DNA of 64,000 nucleotides from positions 1,160,037 to 1,224,036 of the forward strand of contig CANMOQ010000001.1 of NCBI GenBank assembly GCA_947499505.1, written 5' to 3'. The position numbers were made by a program, and so were the translations under genes. Below are positions 7,463 through 17,456 of this stretch, in pieces. Position 1 is the stretch's first letter, and each line of letters starts with the position of its first letter. Source of the DNA: an uncultured Erythrobacter sp. GTDB lineage: Bacteria; Pseudomonadota; Alphaproteobacteria; Sphingomonadales; Sphingomonadaceae. Below the pieces are notes generated by a model. That model was not told the DNA's origin and did no database searches. It was given only the letters and a program-made list of their open reading frames with translations.

Positions 7463-9273
7463 CGCACTTCACTCCAGGATTTGGACAGCAGTCCGGCACA
7501 ATTGATTACCCCTACTAGCGAGTAGGTCTGCGGGAAGTTCCCCCACAGCTCGCCAGTTTCGTAATCCAAGTCCTCTGACAGCAGGCCGCTTTGCGTTGTG
7601 TGGCTTAGCATGGTGTTGAACAAAGTGCGCGCTTCGGCATCGCGCCCCGCCAAATGCAGCGCCTCGATCAGCCAGAATGTGCAGACGTTAAACGCCGTCT
7701 CTGGCGCGCCGAAATCATCCTCCGCGGCATAGCGTAGCATGTGATCGCCCCGGCGCAGATCGCGCTCGATGGCGGCAAAGGTCGACTGAAACCGCTCATT
7801 GTCAGGCGAAAGGAAGCGCAGTTCCACCATTTGGAGAAGGCTCGCATCGAGATAATCGCTCTCAAAGCTTGCGCCGTAATGGCCGCCTTGGTCGCCCTCA
7901 CCCTCTTTCCAGGCATCTTTCTCGATGCGCGCGCGAATGGCGTCCGCGCGCTCTTGCCAATAGACGCGGCGATCGGTTTGGCCGATCCGCTCCGCGACAT
8001 TGGCAAGCCGGTCACAAGCCGCCCAGCACATGATCGCAGAATAGGTGTGAACCTCTTGCCGGGTGCGGAATTCCCACAGGCCTGCGTCCGGTTGATCGTG
8101 CATCTTCCACGCCATTTCACCGACCTCTTCGAGAGCCTCGAAGTCTTCGGTCTTGGCTGTGCGCAGCAGGCGCCGGTCAAAAAACGCCTGCACCGTCGGC
8201 AAGACGATCTGGCCATAACAATCGTGCTGTATCTGTTTGTAGGCCGCGTTGCCGCGTCTCACTGGTCCCATAGAACGATAGCCGGCCAGATGCGCGGCGG
8301 TGGTTTCATCGAGCTCGCTTTGCCCCATGACCGAATAGAGCGGCTGGATCTGACCGCCCTTCGCGCCGTCCACGATGTTGCGCAGATAGGCGAGATATTT
8401 CTCCAGCACATCAAGCGCGCCCAAGCGGTTGAGCGCCTGCACGGTGTAGTAGGAATCGCGAATCCAGCAGTAGCGATAGTCCCAATTTCGCTCCGTATTG
8501 GCGGCCTCTGGGATAGACGTCGTCAGCGCCGCAACAATCGCGCCGGTTTCTTCATGCTGGCACAGCTTCAGCGTGATTGCGCAGCGGATGACTTCGTCTT
8601 GCCATTCCAATGGAATGTGCAGACCGCGCGTCCAATGCTGCCAATATTTGCGCGTTTTCTGCTCCATAGAGCGGACCGTTTCGCGCAAGTTCCCGACGAA
8701 GGGCTCATCCGGGCCAAGGAAGAAATGCGTGTCCGCCTCAACGCGAAAGGCGCGGCCTTCCTGGATGTATCCAACCGCCGCATCCGTCGACAGCCGCAGC
8801 GACTGCTTACCCGCGATATAGCGGATGTGGTTGGTTCCATGCGTAGTCTCAGCCAGCTCTGCGCCATAATTCTTGGTCGGGTTGAGCACGACTTTGACCC
8901 GCGGGGTGCCCGCGATCGGGCGCACAATTCTGACATAGGAGACCGGCCGGTACATTCGCCCGGACCGCTCAAAGCGAGGGCAGAAATCGAGAATTTCGAC
9001 CGCGCTGCCATCATCGGCTGTCAAAGTCGTAACCAGGTTCGGCGTGTTGCGAATGTATTCCTGCGACGAGCTGACCTGCCCCTCCAAGTCGAACCGCCAG
9101 ATCCCGGCATCGCGCTGATCACCGTTGAGCAGAGCCGAGAAAACCGGGTCGCCATCTACGCGCGGCACGCAGCCCCACACCAATGCTCCGGTTTTGTCGG
9201 TAAGGCCGGAGACCTGACAATTACCAATGGGCCATAGCTCAAGATTGGGAACGTGCCCGATGGGGTTATTCAT
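7459..9273 (-). CDS. GH15 family glycoside hydrolase (glucoamylase/trehalase type)
   Basis: 604 residues from the ATG at 9273, which overlaps the otsB stop (ATGA); an upstream TTG is less likely. The protein has an N-terminal beta domain (about 1-220) and a C-terminal (alpha/alpha)6 barrel. Motifs are NWDYRYCWIRDSYYT, the first acid region GLWEFRTRQEVHTYS, and the second in EDLDYETGELWGNFPQTYS. GH15 members of this architecture include the trehalases characterised in mycobacteria. Its position between the two trehalose synthesis genes makes trehalose the likely substrate, although alpha-glucan hydrolysis is possible. There is no signal peptide, so it should be cytoplasmic. Its TAA stop overlaps the proposed otsA start. 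Confidence 0.88.
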   Translation of the reverse strand: MNNPIGHVPNLELWPIGNCQVSGLTDKTGALVWGCVPRVDGDPVFSALLNGDQRDAGIWRFDLEGQVSSSQEYIRNTPNLVTTLTADDGSAVEILDFCPRFERSGRMYRPVSYVRIVRPIAGTPRVKVVLNPTKNYGAELAETTHGTNHIRYIAGKQSLRLSTDAAVGYIQEGRAFRVEADTHFFLGPDEPFVGNLRETVRSMEQKTRKYWQHWTRGLHIPLEWQDEVIRCAITLKLCQHEETGAIVAALTTSIPEAANTERNWDYRYCWIRDSYYTVQALNRLGALDVLEKYLAYLRNIVDGAKGGQIQPLYSVMGQSELDETTAAHLAGYRSMGPVRRGNAAYKQIQHDCYGQIVLPTVQAFFDRRLLRTAKTEDFEALEEVGEMAWKMHDQPDAGLWEFRTRQEVHTYSAIMCWAACDRLANVAERIGQTDRRVYWQERADAIRARIEKDAWKEGEGDQGGHYGASFESDYLDASLLQMVELRFLSPDNERFQSTFAAIERDLRRGDHMLRYAAEDDFGAPETAFNVCTFWLIEALHLAGRDAEARTLFNTMLSHTTQSGLLSEDLDYETGELWGNFPQTYSLVGVINCAGLLSKSWSEVR

Positions 9274-10037
9274 AGTCCAAGCCAATCATGCACAGACGCC
9301 ACGTCTGGCAAAGCGAATTGCGCCATAGTTTCTGCTCCATTTGTTGCTCGCTCGCCGACGACAATCCCAATCCCGCCGAGGTTCTGGCAGGCTTCAAATC
9401 CTGCCTCATCGGTCAAATCATCGCCGAGAAAGATGGGCCGTGATCCGGTAAAGGGGTGTGTTTGCATGAATGCGAACACGGCCTCGCCTTTGCTTGCGCC
9501 AAGGGAGACAAGCTCTGCCACGCATTTGCCGCTTTGCGCGCGCCAGCCATGCTCAGCGGCGAGTTCTTCAGCAAAACCATGCACGAGCGCCGCCTTTTCG
9601 GGTGCGCTGCGATAATGGAGCGCGCCGCCATGCGGTTTCTCTTCATAAGCAACATCATGCTCGTCAGCGAAGGCCTTCAGCGCCGTCTCAATCGCGTCAG
9701 GAAGCCCGTGATCTTGGGCCCGCAACAACGCGCCATCAGCGCCCAGCATTTCCGCCCCGTGAGACCCAGCGTAAGCTAGCGGCGCCGCGCCAATGTAGTG
9801 TTTGAGCTCAGCAATCGAACGCCCGCTCACAACGGCGCAGCGTTGTTCCAATTGGCGGGCAAGTTCGGACAGACCCTGCTCCAGCCACTCCGGCACCGCG
9901 ATCGCATCCGGTTTAGGAGCCAGCTCGACCAGAGTCCCGTCAAAATCGAGAAACAGCGAGGCTGTTCCACTCGCGGCCAAAGAAGCAAGGGATGGCGGAT
10001 CGGAGAGGTCAGAAGTCGCGGCCATTACCCGCGACAT
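9270..10037 (-). CDS. otsB: Trehalose-6-phosphate phosphatase
   Basis: 255 residues of the HAD superfamily; it dephosphorylates trehalose 6-phosphate to trehalose. The nucleophile motif is LFLDFDGTLVEL, VVSGRSI is motif II, and GDDLTDEAGF near the C-terminus is motif IV. Start at 10037 (MSRVMAATSD); an ATG four codons later is also possible. It is the first gene of the coupled trehalose operon, overlapping the GH15 gene by four bases. It lies 70 bases downstream of the last DUF11 operon gene, on the same strand. That is close enough for read-through, and I see no convincing terminator between them. Confidence 0.93.
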   Translation of the reverse strand: MSRVMAATSDLSDPPSLASLAASGTASLFLDFDGTLVELAPKPDAIAVPEWLEQGLSELARQLEQRCAVVSGRSIAELKHYIGAAPLAYAGSHGAEMLGADGALLRAQDHGLPDAIETALKAFADEHDVAYEEKPHGGALHYRSAPEKAALVHGFAEELAAEHGWRAQSGKCVAELVSLGASKGEAVFAFMQTHPFTGSRPIFLGDDLTDEAGFEACQNLGGIGIVVGERATNGAETMAQFALPDVASVHDWLGL

Positions 10038-10107
10038 ATACCCTGGCTAGATCAGGTCAATCGGCCAGGCCGCGCATTACGTATGCATAGCCAAGAACTT
10101 ACCGCCA

Positions 10108-12291
10108 TTATTCGACGATGTAGCGCACGCGCAGCGTAAAGGTGCTGTTGCCGGCCATTGCGCCGCTGGGGCTCAAGCGGAAGTCAGTGACTTCGCCGTC
10201 GCAGCCGTCTTCTGGATCCGCGACTGGGGTGTACCCAAAATTGCTGCCGTCGGTGTCGGAGAATTCGAGATCGTCCGTTCCCGATCCAATGCTAGCAAAA
10301 TTGTATGTCAGGCCTGTGTTCGAGCCCGGATCAGTAAAGATAACCGGTCCACTAGCCTCTGAAATCAAGCACATTTTTGCGTCCGCCGGACCATCATCGG
10401 TCACGACAACACTATCCGCATCAGTCGCGCCGGGGCCGGTGTTCGATACCGTGATCAAATACTCGACCAATGCCCCCGGAATGGCCTTCGGGTTCGTCGT
10501 GCCGTTCACCGGATCGGAAATGACCGAGCTGATCTTCGTCACGGAGATATTGGGCAGTTCCGGTGTACAGAACGTGAAATCATGGATCGCAATGCTCTGG
10601 TTACCCGGATTGGTAGGTGCGCCAGGGCCGTTGCCATATTCAATCACAATTGTGTCGATCGGGTCTAAGAAGGTGAATGTGCCGTCACCAGTGTTTGTGG
10701 TGTCGCCGGCTCCCCCGCTACCGATCAAGGAAGGGCCGCTGATCGTATTTGCGTTGCCGTTGGTAAGAATGGCGTTCACGACCACGCCATTCAACCGTCC
10801 GAAAACCGTCACCCGGTCTTGAAAGGCAGCTGACTGGTCGATATCAAACACCTTGAATTGCGCCCCTGTTACCACTCGCGGCAATGTCACGGTGGTGACA
10901 ACTTCCTGGCTGCGGTTGTCGTTGTCCGCGTTAAACGCGAGTGCTTGCTGAGTGGGAATGAGGCCGCCAGAGACTTCGTCAGTCAAAATCGGGGTCTGGC
11001 CGCCAAATGATGCACGGAAAGTTAGGTTCGCGGTCGAGACGATATCGAATTCAATCGTTCCCCATGTACTGAGCGGATAGGTATTGTTGAGGCTGCCCGC
11101 AGCCCATGCAACAGCATCCCAATCGAACACCGACTGACCCGCAGGACAGGCCAAAACGGGCGGCGTGCTGGGCGGGTTTGCCGCGACGACAAAGCTCTCT
11201 GAGGCAAAGTCGTCTTCACCAGTGACCCCATTGTTCACGGTCGAATCCGGATCCCTCAGGCTGCTAGAGATGACCTCTGCCGTGTTGGTGATGGTGCTGC
11301 CTGCGGCGGCGGAGATGAACCCCTGAATGTTGATCGTCGCGCTGGCTCCTGGCGCCAATGTCCCTACGGTCCATTCACCCGTTCCTGAGTCGAAACTGCC
11401 ATCCCCGCTCGCACCATCAAAGGTAAAGCTGGCGGGGAGATTATCATCCACCACAATTCCAGTGGCGGGAGCTTCGGAGGACGCCGCGCTGGTGACCACC
11501 AATTGCCACGTTACAAAACCACCATTGCTGGGAGGGGAGCCGAGCAAGGTTTTGGTAAGTGACAAGTCAGCCGTCAGACCATCGTAATCAAAATCCGAGA
11601 TCGTCGAAAACTGCTGTCCTGGATCACCAGTGCCGGTGTTGCTGAAATAGACGATTTGAATTCGGCGCACTTGCTGTGTGTTAAAGTCAAATGTCAGGTC
11701 ACCATCCGTAGTGAACTGGTCAGAGGGGGCTATGCCAGTCCACCCGTTGACAGTCGCATTGTTCGTCCGTGCGATTGCTGGTCCAGCTGTCCAAAAAGCG
11801 GTGTTGGTCGCTGCGTTGCTGAACGCGCCGGTCAGGTCGTCATCGTAATAGACCTCCATTGCATCAGAGAAATTGCCATTATCGATGTCGTTGATGGAGA
11901 AGTTGAGATTGGTAACGGCGCGGTTGAGCGTGATCGTGACCACAATGCGGTCGTCCGGATCGAAAGCTTGGTTGTTAAAGCTCATCAACAATGGGGATAC
12001 TGACGCGCCGACATTGCCGGCAAAAAAGCTCAAGAAATCACCACCAAAGGCCGGAACAAATGTTCCGTCACCATCGTCAGTGACAGCAAAATCAACCTGC
12101 GCTGTGGTGCCATCGGAGCCAGTAACGACCGTGCCGGTCGGCCAAGCGCCAAAGCTCGCAACGCCTGCATCAGCCCAATCGATATCCGCGTCCTGCGCCA
12201 AAACCGCACTCGGCATAAGCGCGGCGAATACCGCGATCAGGGCAAGCAGCGCGAGTTTTACGCGGGCGCTAAAAGTTAGGGTAGCGCTCAT
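10108..12291 (-). CDS. Secreted protein with two beta-sandwich plus DUF11 units
   Basis: 727 residues, signal peptide ending at VLAQ (about 1-32). Two homologous halves can be aligned by eye. Sandwich modules (38-240 and 385-578) share TxTLxRxVT followed by FSINDID or FKVFDID, and end in SDFDYDG or HDFTFC. Each is followed by a DUF11-like domain (241-372 and 581-727). The second DUF11 begins ISDPVNGTTNPKAIPGA, almost the same as in the 355-residue protein of the same operon. There is no membrane anchor, sortase signal or catalytic motif. Its ATG overlaps the stop of the barrel gene (ATGA). It is probably exported by Sec and held at or beyond the outer membrane, with a structural or adhesive role inferred only. 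Confidence 0.8.
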   Translation of the reverse strand: MSATLTFSARVKLALLALIAVFAALMPSAVLAQDADIDWADAGVASFGAWPTGTVVTGSDGTTAQVDFAVTDDGDGTFVPAFGGDFLSFFAGNVGASVSPLLMSFNNQAFDPDDRIVVTITLNRAVTNLNFSINDIDNGNFSDAMEVYYDDDLTGAFSNAATNTAFWTAGPAIARTNNATVNGWTGIAPSDQFTTDGDLTFDFNTQQVRRIQIVYFSNTGTGDPGQQFSTISDFDYDGLTADLSLTKTLLGSPPSNGGFVTWQLVVTSAASSEAPATGIVVDDNLPASFTFDGASGDGSFDSGTGEWTVGTLAPGASATINIQGFISAAAGSTITNTAEVISSSLRDPDSTVNNGVTGEDDFASESFVVAANPPSTPPVLACPAGQSVFDWDAVAWAAGSLNNTYPLSTWGTIEFDIVSTANLTFRASFGGQTPILTDEVSGGLIPTQQALAFNADNDNRSQEVVTTVTLPRVVTGAQFKVFDIDQSAAFQDRVTVFGRLNGVVVNAILTNGNANTISGPSLIGSGGAGDTTNTGDGTFTFLDPIDTIVIEYGNGPGAPTNPGNQSIAIHDFTFCTPELPNISVTKISSVISDPVNGTTNPKAIPGALVEYLITVSNTGPGATDADSVVVTDDGPADAKMCLISEASGPVIFTDPGSNTGLTYNFASIGSGTDDLEFSDTDGSNFGYTPVADPEDGCDGEVTDFRLSPSGAMAGNSTFTLRVRYIVE

Positions 12292-15200
12292 CGGCGCAGC
12301 CCCAGGAAGCTGAATGTGTCAGTGTCGAACTTCACCTTGATCGAGGCAAACACACCCTTGTCGGTGTTGCGCGCCGCCGAGAAGTCCTCGTCACGGAAGC
12401 CTTCGACATTGTAACCCACGGTCAGCAGCATGCCATCCGCTGGGACAAAGCCGATGTGCGGGCCATATGAGAAACTGGTGACATCATCTTCCAAGTTTGC
12501 GCGAACAGTGGTGGTTGCACCGATCTCAAACCGCTCGCCGATACCGACGCGCGCATCAAGCCCGGCCAATACACTTGTCCCAGAAAATTCTGTGCCCTCG
12601 AAACGGTCGAGGTTGTAACGGCCGCCGAGGAACAGCGACAGCTCATCGCGGCGGGTCTGACGCAGATTGCCATTGTCATCGCGGTCCCAATCGCTTGGTG
12701 ACCAATTGGTTGAAACGCTGGCGACCAGACGGCGCGAACGTGCATCGCCAGTTACCGTCAGAGCGGTGCGGCCAGCCGCGCCCGCTTCACCAGCGATTGC
12801 GCCGCGAACGGTGTCGCTGCGATACTCAAGCTTGCCCAAGGTCGCGAATTCGGATGAGTCCGGTCGGTGCGCAAACGCGAGGCTTGCGTCAAAGATTTCG
12901 GTGGTCGCGCCGTTTTCAGCGGTCGCTTCGGTCCATGTCGCGCCAGAGCCGACGATGCTGCCTTGACCCAATTGACGGATTGCACCGACGGTGAAGCCTT
13001 TACGCTCCGCAAACTCGCCATCGCGGTACTCACCGCGAGCCGTCGCGCTCCAGCGATCCTTGCGCCATGCAGCGCCGAGAGTAACCGCGGTAAAGTCTTC
13101 AAACTGAGAATTACCCGTCAGCTGGCCGCCACTTGCAACAGGCTGATCAGGGTTGATCACACTGATCGCAGCCGGTTCGCCGTTCAGCGTGCGGCTACCG
13201 TCAATCGTAGCGTCCAGTGTCAGCGCTGGGCTGACTTGCAGAGATTGCGACAGGCCAAAGGCTGCGAAGCTGCGATTGCCGAGCTCGCCAATGCTTTGCT
13301 GGCCCAGGGTCGTGACGACTTGTGCGCCCTGCCATGGGGTCACTTCGATGCCGCCGCGAATTGTGCGGGCATTGATGTTCTCGCCATTGGCGATCTCATA
13401 CTGGCCGACAAGACGGATATCGTTTGTGATGGCGTAGCGAGCCCCAAAACGGTGACGGGTCGGCAGATCAATGCTCTCTGTCGCATCCAGAGCAATCGCG
13501 CTGGTCGCGCTGAGTTCCAACTTGTTGTCGAGCAAACGCTGGCTGATGCCACCTTCGACAACAGTCGACTTGTTGCGCGTGCCATCGGCCAGGCGATCGT
13601 TGAAATGCGCAAGGCCTGCGGTGAGGTCAGTGTTCTGCGTGGTGTAGCCCAGTTGCAGTTGAGCGGCACGCCGGCGGCTGTCGTCAGTCAGGCTGTCATC
13701 CTGCCATACGCTAGCGACCAGATTGAGATCATCGCTGATCAGCAAACGGCCATCAACGCCAAACTTGCGGCGACCTTGCTCTGCGCCGTTCTGCTGGCCA
13801 ACACCGTAGTCGGCGTCGAGCGAACGAGCGTAGGCCAGCAAGTCAAGCTTGCCAGTTTGATGCTGAGCTTCAACCAACCAGCCATTGGAGGTTGTGCCCT
13901 CGGTGCGGCTCAGACCTAGCTCAGCGCGCAGTTCGGTGTTCTCATCCAGCTGAGCGCGCAGGTCGATTGCGCCGAGATTGGTGCGGGCACCCTCGCCCTT
14001 GTCAGTGATCGCGCTGGCGCCGACACGGACGTTGCCGCTCTTGCTCGTCCAGTCGACACGGAAGCCAGCATTCAGTTCACCTTCACTGAAACCATCAATT
14101 TCGTAATTAATTACAATGAATTGTGGGTTTAAGTTAAAGTCGCGGCTCAGGACTGGCTCAGAGAAGGTGATCGTTCCTGACAGCAGATCGATATCATAAT
14201 CGATAAAACGAGACAATTCTCGTGAAGAAACAACAAGTTCAGAGCGGAACCTATCACGCACTTCAAGTGTAACGCGCTCGCTATTAGCGAGGATGCTACG
14301 GCTCGACAGACGATATGGGCCGCTGATGCCTTGGCCCTGAATTTCATCACGGCGAAGGCGAGTTGAAATCTCAGCCGCAAAAGCTTGCGCCTTCACTTGG
14401 CCAAAGCGCGCCTCGCCCTTCAGGCCGGTTGCTGTACGGTTGTAGCGTGCAAGCTGAGTCTGATCAAAGCCCGTTTCGAAATCGCCATAGAGCGCATAGA
14501 AGGTTGAGCTCTCGATGCGGACATAGAGGTTCTCGCGGCTAGCCGCGTCAAACCGGCGGCTCGAGCCATCGGCAAAGACTGTGTAATAGGCTTGCGGATC
14601 AATCGCGCCGAGCACGCGCTGATCTTCGCGTTGTTTCGCGCTGTCATAGGCCAAAGTCAGCAGATACCGGCCCAGCACCCGGCCCTTGGCATAAAGCGCA
14701 ATGCGCGCATCATCGCCCAGGTCGCTGGCGAAGTTGCCCGCGCGCTCCATGTTATCAGCAACGCTTTTCGCGCCAACAGTGCCCTCGGCAAGACCGATGA
14801 TGGTCCATTCGATGTCGCCCGGCTCAATCCATGCTTCGAGCTCCTGAGTGCGAACAATGTCGCCATCATCAAAGCGGAAGTCCAAACGCAGCGAACCGGA
14901 AACCATGGTCGGTGCCAGTTCGATGTGCGCAATGCCATCGCTGCCCTTAACAACCCAGCGGGCTGAGCTTGGCGCAAGGCCGGTAAGCTGGTTCAATTGC
15001 TGGCGATCGATCTGCTCGGCGCTTTCATAGGGCGCGTTCAGCATGAATTCGCCTGAGACGCCTTCGCGCAGCGGACGGTTGTTGCGATCCAGCACGCGCA
15101 CAGCGACGACCGGACGCGTCCGGCCATCAGCAATCAGTTTCGATTGTTCTGGTACGAGCTGAACTTTCGCAGGTGAGGTCGTGAAGAACACCTCGCGGGT

Positions 15201-17456
15201 GATCGTCTCATTGATCTCGCCAAAAGAGTTGATCACATCCGCCTCCAGCACCGTGCGCTCGCCGTCCAATGGGACGCCGCGCCAGGTGCTGACGGCAAAT
15301 TTGCCGCGCTGAGGCTTCTTTGTGCCGTCAAAGGTGAGCGGGTTCACCGGCTCACCATCAACGCGCAGAACGATCTTCTGACCCTTGCGGTGGCGAATAG
15401 CCACGCGAATGGCCGGCGCACGCGGGTTGTGCCCGACTTCAGGGGTCAACCAGCCGTCTGGCCCGTCGCCCAGTGCGATCCAATCGGTCGCGGGCGACAG
15501 CGCTGGTGCGCTTTGTTCTTGAATGGCGCCAAGCGTCGGGCGTTCGGCACGGAGAGCGCCGCCGCCGCCGAGAGCGTCTTCGCCGCCACTGAGCTGAGCT
15601 GTGGTCGCTGCAGGCGCGTCAGAAGCGGCCTGAGCGTCAATTTCGCGTGCGATTGCGCCCTCTGGCGTGGTTTCAGCCAAAGGTGCAACCGGTTCGAGCG
15701 CACCTTCAGGTACGATCGCATGGAAATCTGCGACCATCAGGCTGCCGCCTTGGCCGATGATGAAGCGTGAATTGGCGCTGCCCGCGCTGCGGGTTGAACG
15801 ATGACAATCGACGAAGCGCGAGCCCTCAGGCAGGGTCATACGCGAGGCTTGGACCACGTGCGTGCCTGGAACGACGCCTTCGAAGTGATAGCGGCCGTCA
15901 GCATCCGTGATGGCAAAGCTGCCATCTTCGAGCATGACGCGCACGCCTGGAATGCCGCGGCGCGGATTGCGCAGCGAACATGGGCCAGCGGTGATGCGGC
16001 CGATGATTGTCATGCGGTCAGCAATGCCATCGCGCTCAATGTCGATCACGGCGCTTGCCCGTGCAATTCGGCCAAGTGAATCAATAGTTTGCGCATCGTT
16101 CGCGGCGCGTCCAGGGGACGCGTCTGCGCGAACAACCATCGCATATGTTACGCGGTATGAGGCACCTGCGGCAATATCACCCAAGGCGATCGACAGAGCG
16201 CTGCCGTCAGGTGTGAATGTCACCGCATCAGGATCTTCAACGCCATCAATCCGGACACTATCCGGGCGAAAACGCAGCGAGGATGACGAGACATCACTCA
16301 GCGTCACATCACGCTTAATCCGCGCAGGATCAGGGTTTGTCGCCGTAAGCGTATAGAATACAACATCGCCCGGCTGCACCCGCTCGCGAGAGACCGTTTT
16401 GGTGAGCCCTATTTCAAGGCTCGGACGGTCGAGCGGAATGTCGATTTGAACCGGAGTTGGATCAACCAGTTCAAACGAACCGCCAAACGAACCATTTTGG
16501 ATAACAAATGGCCTGCCGTCAGGGCGATTTAGGTTAGCCAACGCTTCGCGCGACACAACTGAAGGTGCTGTGAAGGGCTCTGGCGGCTCTATAATTAGAC
16601 GATAGCGGCCCAGCGATGTGAGCGGGAACCAATATTCACCAGGTCCAATTGGGAATACATTGCCAGCGCCATCAGTGATTGGCTGTCCTGAAATTACCGT
16701 TGAAGGCCATGAAGTTACACCATCTTCGGCAAACACAATTGCTGGCAGGCCGGTCGCATCATCAACCAAGGTAACGACCGCGCCATCGACGGGCTCACCG
16801 GTTTCACTGTCGAACACCACGCCAAATGGATCAGCCAGAACTTCAACATCGGTTTGGACGATAATATCGTCTTGCCCGACCAATGAAGCAGCAATCTGGA
16901 TCATCTCACCATCAGCAATGCTGAGGCGGCAATCCCCTTGAACCGCAGCGGGCGGTGCCCGGCGTGTTGGGATCTGACCAATGAAAATACCCGTATTTGG
17001 GCCAGTTTCGAAGATTGTTTCGGTTTCTCTGTCGCCAGAGCTGGTGGTGATCACGACATTTAGGCTGTCAATCGCGTCAGAATCGACGTTTGCAGCCGCT
17101 GCTTGAACCTCAAATAGCAAGTCTTGGCCCGGACGCAGCACATTTGTGGGCTCTGCGCCTGTGATTTGGACCATAGTTTGGTTAGGGCCGCCAATGCCTT
17201 GCGCCCCTTGGCCAGCGACATTGCAAAGTGGCGCTTGGAAAGAGAGGTCAACTACGCCGTTTGGCGCAGAACGAAGGGCACGAATTTCAGGCGGTGCCTG
17301 GGTTACCTCAATCGTCACTTCGTTTGAGCTGGTGCTCGCCGGAGTGCCATTAAATTGCCAAGTCGCCTCGGCAATATTGGTAATCGTATTAGTAGTGGTG
17401 GTTGACTGCGCGCGTGCCCCCTCTCCGAGCACGACAAATGGCAGCAGCACTAACAA
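12288..17456 (-). CDS. Giant outer-membrane protein: DUF11/Ig-like N-terminal part and C-terminal beta-barrel
   Basis: 1,722 residues from TTG at 17456. The visible modules are an N-terminal strand module (TITNIAEATWQFNG), beta-rich domains, a DUF11 domain near 342-470 (LTKTVSRERVQPGDVVFYTL), and a carboxypeptidase-regulatory-like domain near 500 (GIPGVRVMLEDGSFAITDAD). A low-complexity linker follows, then an Ig-like invasin-type region near 780 (SKLIADGRTRPVVAVRVLD). From about 915 to the end there are alternating amphipathic strands typical of an outer-membrane barrel. The TTG start leaves a signal peptide without charged residues. The frame is open upstream and encodes SLRRLAAALLL, a proper n-region, but contains only CTG codons (17498 fits best). 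The protein is the probable anchor or translocator of the operon. Confidence 0.85.
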   Translation of the reverse strand: MLVLLPFVVLGEGARAQSTTTTNTITNIAEATWQFNGTPASTSSNEVTIEVTQAPPEIRALRSAPNGVVDLSFQAPLCNVAGQGAQGIGGPNQTMVQITGAEPTNVLRPGQDLLFEVQAAAANVDSDAIDSLNVVITTSSGDRETETIFETGPNTGIFIGQIPTRRAPPAAVQGDCRLSIADGEMIQIAASLVGQDDIIVQTDVEVLADPFGVVFDSETGEPVDGAVVTLVDDATGLPAIVFAEDGVTSWPSTVISGQPITDGAGNVFPIGPGEYWFPLTSLGRYRLIIEPPEPFTAPSVVSREALANLNRPDGRPFVIQNGSFGGSFELVDPTPVQIDIPLDRPSLEIGLTKTVSRERVQPGDVVFYTLTATNPDPARIKRDVTLSDVSSSSLRFRPDSVRIDGVEDPDAVTFTPDGSALSIALGDIAAGASYRVTYAMVVRADASPGRAANDAQTIDSLGRIARASAVIDIERDGIADRMTIIGRITAGPCSLRNPRRGIPGVRVMLEDGSFAITDADGRYHFEGVVPGTHVVQASRMTLPEGSRFVDCHRSTRSAGSANSRFIIGQGGSLMVADFHAIVPEGALEPVAPLAETTPEGAIAREIDAQAASDAPAATTAQLSGGEDALGGGGALRAERPTLGAIQEQSAPALSPATDWIALGDGPDGWLTPEVGHNPRAPAIRVAIRHRKGQKIVLRVDGEPVNPLTFDGTKKPQRGKFAVSTWRGVPLDGERTVLEADVINSFGEINETITREVFFTTSPAKVQLVPEQSKLIADGRTRPVVAVRVLDRNNRPLREGVSGEFMLNAPYESAEQIDRQQLNQLTGLAPSSARWVVKGSDGIAHIELAPTMVSGSLRLDFRFDDGDIVRTQELEAWIEPGDIEWTIIGLAEGTVGAKSVADNMERAGNFASDLGDDARIALYAKGRVLGRYLLTLAYDSAKQREDQRVLGAIDPQAYYTVFADGSSRRFDAASRENLYVRIESSTFYALYGDFETGFDQTQLARYNRTATGLKGEARFGQVKAQAFAAEISTRLRRDEIQGQGISGPYRLSSRSILANSERVTLEVRDRFRSELVVSSRELSRFIDYDIDLLSGTITFSEPVLSRDFNLNPQFIVINYEIDGFSEGELNAGFRVDWTSKSGNVRVGASAITDKGEGARTNLGAIDLRAQLDENTELRAELGLSRTEGTTSNGWLVEAQHQTGKLDLLAYARSLDADYGVGQQNGAEQGRRKFGVDGRLLISDDLNLVASVWQDDSLTDDSRRRAAQLQLGYTTQNTDLTAGLAHFNDRLADGTRNKSTVVEGGISQRLLDNKLELSATSAIALDATESIDLPTRHRFGARYAITNDIRLVGQYEIANGENINARTIRGGIEVTPWQGAQVVTTLGQQSIGELGNRSFAAFGLSQSLQVSPALTLDATIDGSRTLNGEPAAISVINPDQPVASGGQLTGNSQFEDFTAVTLGAAWRKDRWSATARGEYRDGEFAERKGFTVGAIRQLGQGSIVGSGATWTEATAENGATTEIFDASLAFAHRPDSSEFATLGKLEYRSDTVRGAIAGEAGAAGRTALTVTGDARSRRLVASVSTNWSPSDWDRDDNGNLRQTRRDELSLFLGGRYNLDRFEGTEFSGTSVLAGLDARVGIGERFEIGATTTVRANLEDDVTSFSYGPHIGFVPADGMLLTVGYNVEGFRDEDFSAARNTDKGVFASIKVKFDTDTFSFLGLRR

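Noticed and set aside
7741..9237. 498-codon open frame on the plus strand opposite the GH15 gene
   Set aside because: No recognisable domains; the minus-strand frame has clear catalytic motifs. Open antisense frames are expected at this GC content.
12867..13919. 350-codon open frame opposite the giant barrel gene
   Set aside because: Antisense shadow; the barrel frame continues with regular strand periodicity through it.
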